DNA from: Bradyrhizobium sp. Rc3b
GTDB taxonomy: Bacteria; Pseudomonadota; Alphaproteobacteria; Rhizobiales; Xanthobacteraceae
Length of the DNA stretch: 64,000 nt
Direction: 5' to 3'
NCBI RefSeq assembly: GCF_900114915.1
Contig: NZ_FOUS01000006.1
Coordinates: 372,001-436,000, forward strand
Shown: one piece after another, positions 59,639 to 64,000 of the stretch
How the letters are laid out: each line of letters opens with the position of its first letter
Numbering within the stretch: the first letter of the stretch is position 1
Translations under genes and position numbers: made by a program
The notes under the pieces: model-generated
The model's input: the letters and a program-made list of their open reading frames with translations, nothing else
Told to the model about the DNA's origin: nothing
Database searches by the model: none

Positions 59639-61162
59639 TCAGCCGCGGGACCGCTCCATCTCTAGCTCGGCCTTGAGGTTGTCGAGATCGCGGTAGATCG
59701 ACGCAACCGCCAGCACGCGGCCGTCCTTGCGGTACTTCAACAGGCAGTCCTTGCCTCCGATGCTGCCGTCGATCGCGATCTCGTCAAAGCTCTCGGCGTG
59801 GCCGACATAGTTGATCGGCACGTCGTAGTGTTGCGACCAGAAGAACGGCACCGCGTCGAAGCGCTCGCGCTTGCCGAGCATGTTGCGCGCCGCGGTCTGG
59901 CCCTGGCGTTCGGCAACGACCCAATGTTCGACACGGATGGTTTGCCGGGAATGCGGATCGGGCCAGCGCGCGATGTCGCCGGCCGCGAAAATGCCGGCGA
60001 CACTGGTTTCGAGATATTCGCTCACGCTGACACCGCGATCCGCTGCAAGGCCGGCGTGCTCGGCCAGCGCAAGGCGCGGCTTGACGCCGATGCCGACCAC
60101 GACGAGGTCGGCTTCGATGACAGCTCCGCTCTTTAGCGTGGCGCGGGTGCCGTCGAGCTTTTCGACCGTGTCCTTGAGGTGAAAGATCACGCCGTTCTCT
60201 TCATGGAGCGACCGGACGAAGTCGCCCATCTCCGAGCCGAGCACCTTCTGCATCGGCCGCTCTTCCGGCGCGACGACGTGCACCTCGATCTTGCGCGCCC
60301 GCAGGGACGCCGCGACTTCGAGGCCGATGAAACTGGCGCCGATGACCAAAGCGCGCCTGGCACTCCCCGCTGCCTTGATGATGGCGCGGCTGTCGGCGAC
60401 GGAGCGCAAGGTGTGGACATGCGGCTGGTCGGCGCCCGGGATCTGCAGTTTGACCGGCTCGGCGCCGGTCGCGAGCAGCAGCCGGTCGAACGGAAGCCTG
60501 TCGCCATTGCCGAGCGTGACGTTGCGCGTCTTCGCATCTATGGCGGAGACGCCGGTGTTGAGCCTGAGATCGATGCCCGCGTCCTGATAATAGTCCTCGC
60601 CCCGCAGCGGCAGCCAATCCTCCGGTGCGCTGCCCGCGAGATAATCCTTGGAGAGGTTGGGCCGGTCGACCGGCATCGCGCCGTCATCGCTGAGCATGGT
60701 GATGGCGCCGGCAAAGCCCTCGCGCCGGAGCGTCTCGGCGGCCGCGAAGCCGGCTGCACCGCCGCCGACGATGACGAATTTCTCCGGCGTCGGCGCGTTG
60801 CGATGAGCGATCGACGGCTTCGGCGCCTCGCGCTTGCGCTGAACGATGACGTTGTCCCGATCGCGCGCGACCTCCCACACCGCCAGCGCGTTCAGCGCCG
60901 GCGGGCGGGTGGCTTCGCCGGTGCGCAAGGAGAAGCAGGCATGATGCCAGGGACAGCGGATGGTAACGCCCACCACCAGGCCCTCGGCGAGCGGCCCGTG
61001 GTAATGGCTGCAGGCCGGCTCGATCGCAAAGATCTCGCTGCCGGCCTGCACCAGCAGGACGTCTTCCTCGCCGACATGACCGAGCAGTTTGCCATCCCTG
61101 AACGCGGTCAGCGACACGCCTTTGCTCAGGTCGGGTCGGCTCGGCTTGTTGTTCTCGGTCAT
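59639..61162 (-). CDS. Rieske-domain FAD-dependent oxidoreductase (AIFM3-like)
   Basis: The protein has 507 residues. Residues about 12-105 are a Rieske [2Fe-2S] domain with CSHYHG and CPWHHACF ligands. From about 120 a FAD/NAD(P)-reductase starts with FVIVGGGAAGFAAAETLR, has LVIGASFIGLEVAASLRARK for NAD and IFAAGDIARWPDP for FAD. The C-terminal part is the reductase dimer domain. Fusions of this type are ferredoxin-reductase-like and resemble the animal AIFM3; the partner is unknown. The folE gene lies 27 bases upstream on the same strand. Confidence 0.9.
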   Translation of the reverse strand: MTENNKPSRPDLSKGVSLTAFRDGKLLGHVGEEDVLLVQAGSEIFAIEPACSHYHGPLAEGLVVGVTIRCPWHHACFSLRTGEATRPPALNALAVWEVARDRDNVIVQRKREAPKPSIAHRNAPTPEKFVIVGGGAAGFAAAETLRREGFAGAITMLSDDGAMPVDRPNLSKDYLAGSAPEDWLPLRGEDYYQDAGIDLRLNTGVSAIDAKTRNVTLGNGDRLPFDRLLLATGAEPVKLQIPGADQPHVHTLRSVADSRAIIKAAGSARRALVIGASFIGLEVAASLRARKIEVHVVAPEERPMQKVLGSEMGDFVRSLHEENGVIFHLKDTVEKLDGTRATLKSGAVIEADLVVVGIGVKPRLALAEHAGLAADRGVSVSEYLETSVAGIFAAGDIARWPDPHSRQTIRVEHWVVAERQGQTAARNMLGKRERFDAVPFFWSQHYDVPINYVGHAESFDEIAIDGSIGGKDCLLKYRKDGRVLAVASIYRDLDNLKAELEMERSRG

Positions 61163-61189
61163 GGCGCCGTCTCCTTGAGCAGCCGCGGG

Positions 61190-61816
61190 TCAATCGTCCG
61201 AATTGGCGAGCCCCAACAGTTCCTGGCGCGTCAGCGCATTGTCGCGGAACACACCCAGCATGCGGCTGGTGACGAGATCGGTCCCGGGCTTGTGCGCGCC
61301 GCGCGTGGTCATGCAGTGATGCGTCGCCTTGATGATGACGCCGACGCCTTCAGGCTTGAGCACGTCGTTGATGGTATTGGCGATCTGCGCGGTCATCTTC
61401 TCCTGGATCTGGAGGCGCTTGGCGTAGATGTCCACCACGCGCGCAAGCTTGCTGATGCCGACGACACGGCCCTGCGGGATATAGGCGACCCAGGCGCGGC
61501 CGACGATCGGCGCCATGTGGTGCTCGCAATGGCTCTCGAAGCGAACGCCGCGCAGGACGATCATCTCGTCATAGCCTTCGATCTCCTCGAAGGTCTTTTG
61601 CAGGATTTCCGTCGGGTCCTGCGCATAGCCGGAAAAATACTCCTCAAAGGCGCGTGAGACCCGGTCCGGCGTCTCACGCAGACCATCGCGCGCGGGATCG
61701 TCGCCGGCCCAGCGGATCATGGTGCGGATCGCCTGCTCGACCTCGAGCCTGTCAGGCCGTTCGACCGGCGCCTGCGCCACCGCGACACGTTCCAGCTTGC
61801 GCACTTGTGACTTCAT
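61190..61816 (-). CDS. folE: GTP cyclohydrolase I
   Basis: The protein has 208 residues from ATG 61816 (MKSQVRKLER); a start six codons upstream (61834) is also possible. Zinc ligands are C97, H100 (SHCEHH) and C168 (HHCMTTRG). GTP-binding GISKLARVVDIYAKR and the ending AHKPGTD are seen. It starts tetrahydrofolate or pterin synthesis from GTP. An EcfG-like promoter lies about 50 bases upstream. The Rieske-FAD gene follows after 27 bases. Confidence 0.94.
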   Translation of the reverse strand: MKSQVRKLERVAVAQAPVERPDRLEVEQAIRTMIRWAGDDPARDGLRETPDRVSRAFEEYFSGYAQDPTEILQKTFEEIEGYDEMIVLRGVRFESHCEHHMAPIVGRAWVAYIPQGRVVGISKLARVVDIYAKRLQIQEKMTAQIANTINDVLKPEGVGVIIKATHHCMTTRGAHKPGTDLVTSRMLGVFRDNALTRQELLGLANSDD

Positions 61817-61866
61817 CGAGATCCTCCCCTGCAACGAGCCGCATACAGAAGCGGCTCCTCAGCTTG

Positions 61867-61891
61867 GACGGCTGCAATCGCAAAAGGTTCC
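61867..61891 (-). promoter_or_regulatory. Possible EcfG-type promoter for folE
   Basis: On the minus strand GGAAC (61891-61887), 16 bases, CGTC (61870-61867). It differs from the consensus (CGTT) at the last base. Distance to the folE start is suitable. Weak, since folE is often constitutive. Confidence 0.3.
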
Positions 61892-61952
61892 CAGGATCAG
61901 GAAAAATCGGAGGGACGGCAGACAAGCCAGCCGGCCGGACGAGAAACGAGCT

Positions 61953-62843
61953 TTATGAGGCCGCTTTCCGGACCTCGACCACCGCCTGCGCCCATTCGGC
62001 CGGCCGCTCCTGCGGCAGATTATGACCGGCATCGGTGAAGACACGCCGCTCGAATGGACCCTCGAACTTGCTGGCGTGATGGGCGGTGCCGGGATTGACG
62101 CCGTCGCTGTCGCCGTCGATCGCAATCGTCGGGACGCGGATCGGCGGCTGGTCTGCGAGCTTCGCCTCGATCGCGGCATAAGCAGGATCGCCCGCGACCA
62201 GCGCGTAGCGGTGGCGGTAGGAGTGGATCACGACGTCGACGAAGTCAGGATTGTCGAACGACACCGCGCTCTGCTCGAACGTCGTGTCGTCGAACGCCCA
62301 TTTCGGTGACCACATCGCCCAGAGCTGGCGGGCAAAGCCACGCCGGGTGCGCTCCAGCGCGCGGCGTCCGCGCTCGTTGTGAAAGAGATATTGATACCAG
62401 AGCGCGGCTTCCTCCGGCGGCGAGGCCGGCTCCATGGAACGGGCGATGTTCTGGATGTTGTAGGAATTGCCGGAAACGAGGGCGATCACGCGCTCCGGAT
62501 AGAGCGCCGAGACCACGCAGGCCGCGCGCCCGCCCCAGTCGTAGCCGCCGACGACGGCGCGCTCGATACGAAGCGCGTCCATGAAGGCCAGCAGATCGGC
62601 GCCGAGCGCCGCCTGCTCGCCGGAGCGCGGCGTATCCGGGGAGCGAAACCGCGTCGGTCCGTAGCCGCGCAGCCAGGGCACCAGCACGCGCGCGCCGGCC
62701 TCGGCAATGATCGGCGCGGTCTCGGCATAGGCGTTCACGTCATAGGGAAAGCCGTGGCCCAGGATGCAGGGCCAGCCGTCAGGTGCGCCGTATTCGCGAT
62801 AGGCAATGTCGAGGACGTCCGTGGTGATCGTTTTTTGTTGCAT
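61953..62843 (-). CDS. Alpha/beta hydrolase
   Basis: The protein has 296 residues. ILGHGFPYDVNAYAETAPII is the oxyanion region, VVGGYDWGGRAACVV the nucleophile elbow with Asp, as in epoxide hydrolases and haloalkane dehalogenases. The catalytic His lies in FTDAGHNLPQERP. The acyl or epoxide substrate is unknown. It stands alone between folE and a palindromic repeat. Confidence 0.87.
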   Translation of the reverse strand: MQQKTITTDVLDIAYREYGAPDGWPCILGHGFPYDVNAYAETAPIIAEAGARVLVPWLRGYGPTRFRSPDTPRSGEQAALGADLLAFMDALRIERAVVGGYDWGGRAACVVSALYPERVIALVSGNSYNIQNIARSMEPASPPEEAALWYQYLFHNERGRRALERTRRGFARQLWAMWSPKWAFDDTTFEQSAVSFDNPDFVDVVIHSYRHRYALVAGDPAYAAIEAKLADQPPIRVPTIAIDGDSDGVNPGTAHHASKFEGPFERRVFTDAGHNLPQERPAEWAQAVVEVRKAAS

Positions 62844-62869
62844 GGTTGTTCACGGCGTTGGGGATTTCG

Positions 62870-62949
62870 TAGCCCGGATGGAGCGCAGCGCAATCCGGGA
62901 ACGCCAGCATCCGCGAATCCCGGAGTTCGCTGCGCTCCATCCGGGCTAC
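62870..62949. repeat. Palindromic intergenic repeat (GTAGCCCGGATGGAGCGCAGCG type)
   Basis: GTAGCCCGGATGGAGCGCAG at the left and its inverse CTGCGCTCCATCCGGGCTAC at the right are exact. The inner CAATCCGGGAACGC and GCGAATCCCGGAG are roughly inverted. It lies between the hydrolase start and the HD-domain 3' end. The same repeat motif is widespread in Bradyrhizobium and some other Proteobacteria (recollection). Confidence 0.8.
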
Positions 62950-62956
62950 AACAGGT

Positions 62957-63784
62957 CTACCGCTGCGGCCCGGACAGCGAGATGTCGCGCTCGGCGCGGA
63001 AGACGTTGCTGTAGAGATTGGCGATCCATTGCCGGCCGATCTCGGTCTTGTTGAGGTAACCGATCTCGGTCTGGATGTGCGGTGCGACGCTGTTCCAATA
63101 GAATTGTGGATAGCGGTTCACGATGTCGGCCGGTGAATCGTAGCCGAGCTGGCGATTGATGCCGACCTCCTCGAACTCGTAATAGAGCGCATTGGCCTTG
63201 CGCAGATAATTGGGATCGCCGAGCTGGCCGATGAAATCGGCGGCGCGCAGGATCGAGGCATCGACGTCATACTCATGGCCTTCCTGGGCCGGAAAGCGCG
63301 TTCCCTCGATAGCGCGGGCGATGCGTTCAGGATCGAGACCCGGAATGTGCTGCAGCCGCCGCAAGACATAGAGCTTCGAGCGGTCGACGTGATACATCAT
63401 CAAGCTGGCGTCCGACGCACCGCGCGGCAACGAGATCTTGGTGTCGGCGGCATCGATGACGAAGCCGTCGATGTCATCCTCCTCAAACAGGCCGCGGACA
63501 TAGCCGATATCGTGGGCGAGGCAGGCGATCAGGACATGGACGTAGTCCTCGGCCGTCAGGTGAGTATGGAGATTTCGGCCACTGAGGATCGAATGGCCCG
63601 CCAGCGTCACCAGCATCGTATGTTCGATATTGTGGTAAAGTGCATCGCTGTTACCGATGCATTCCATCGCGGTGCGGGTTGCGCTCTCGACCATGCTTGC
63701 AGCCGTCTCGCCGTACCGACGCCGCATAAACGTACCCAGCAGCTTCTCCAGGGATTCAGCCGCCAGTCTCGGCAACGTCATCAT
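62957..63784 (-). CDS. HD-domain phosphohydrolase-like protein
   Basis: The protein has 275 residues. The metal-binding HD motif is YHNIEHTMLV (H51, H55) with AHDIGY (H91, D92), as in cyclic nucleotide phosphodiesterases. The C-terminal half (SPADIVNRYPQFYWNSVAPH) is helical. It probably hydrolyses a cyclic or other nucleotide phosphate; the substrate is unknown. A second ATG follows at codon 2. Confidence 0.85.
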   Translation of the reverse strand: MMTLPRLAAESLEKLLGTFMRRRYGETAASMVESATRTAMECIGNSDALYHNIEHTMLVTLAGHSILSGRNLHTHLTAEDYVHVLIACLAHDIGYVRGLFEEDDIDGFVIDAADTKISLPRGASDASLMMYHVDRSKLYVLRRLQHIPGLDPERIARAIEGTRFPAQEGHEYDVDASILRAADFIGQLGDPNYLRKANALYYEFEEVGINRQLGYDSPADIVNRYPQFYWNSVAPHIQTEIGYLNKTEIGRQWIANLYSNVFRAERDISLSGPQR

Positions 63785-63931
63785 GGATGCAGCCCCGCGT
63801 GCCGGTGGTGTCCCATGTCAGCTCCCGAAGTCTCGTTCTTGTCCTCGACGCAACGACCCACCATAGCCCATCTTGGGCCGAGTGACCAAACCCCCGGGAA
63901 CGCGATTACGGAAATATGTTACCGTTGTGCT

Positions 63932-64000
63932 ATGCAAGATCGCGGTTGCGGTGAAGGCGCGGCACGCCCGCGTGGCGAGCCCGGCCGACGAGGCGCGTTT
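63932..64000 (+). CDS. Possible gene start running off the window
   Basis: From ATG 63932 the frame is open to the end (23 codons: MQDRGCGEGAARPRGEPGRR...). The Arg/Pro-rich sequence recalls the disordered N-terminus of TetR-type regulators, but this is too short to assign. The spacer from 63785 to here shows no other feature. Confidence 0.3.
   Translation, partial: MQDRGCGEGAARPRGEPGRRGAF

Overview
The window reads as a chromosomal segment of an alphaproteobacterium of the Bradyrhizobium/Rhodopseudomonas group (Nitrobacteraceae). The basis is the codon and GC character, a full hopanoid locus including the C-2 methylase hpnP, an imuA-imuB-dnaE2 mutagenesis cassette, EcfG-type promoters and many dispersed palindromic intergenic repeats of the kind common in Bradyrhizobium. 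This placement is inferred from gene content; no database search was run. I saw no rRNA, tRNA, CRISPR array or prophage.

Layout. 1-4.7 kb: end of a heavy-metal RND efflux system, a CoA-transferase, a small membrane protein and a short-chain dehydrogenase. 5-13.5 kb: a DNA damage block. imuA-imuB-dnaE2 runs leftward and a radical-SAM gene plus a DUF4130-UdgX fusion runs rightward, with a perfect alphaproteobacterial LexA box (GTTC-N7-GTTC) in the divergent promoter. 13.5-19.2 kb: Pit phosphate transporter, M20 amidohydrolase, GMC oxidoreductase and an alpha/beta hydrolase. 19.4-22.1 kb: an apparent operon of a Tat-type metallophosphoesterase, a Tat-type cupredoxin, an ECF sigma factor and its zinc-finger anti-sigma factor.

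22.2-38.4 kb: the hopanoid region. The left part holds hpnO and hpnN (leftward) and ispH and hpnH (rightward). The right part is the leftward operon hpnC-hpnD-hpnE-shc-hpnG, which makes squalene, cyclises it to hopene and feeds side-chain assembly. hpnH and hpnG converge on a 3 kb accessory segment. That segment holds palindromic repeats, a VapB-like antitoxin remnant, an unknown exported protein and a REP-associated tyrosine transposase (RAYT) flanked by inverted copies of its probable REP element.

38.5-50.6 kb: small exported proteins, an MFS transporter, a second MMPL/RND exporter, then eutB, hpnP and eutC, in which the hopanoid C-2 methylase lies between the two ethanolamine ammonia-lyase subunits, and a chemoreceptor. 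50.8-64 kb: two small membrane proteins behind a consensus EcfG promoter, epoxide hydrolase, SDR, zinc alcohol dehydrogenase and a divergent LysR regulator, acyl-CoA dehydrogenase, a branched-chain-amino-acid-type binding protein, an HdeD-like protein, a Rieske-FAD reductase, folE, an alpha/beta hydrolase, an HD-domain protein and the first codons of one more possible gene.

Most operons are separated by perfect hairpin terminators or by dispersed inverted repeats, which account for most of the non-coding sequence.
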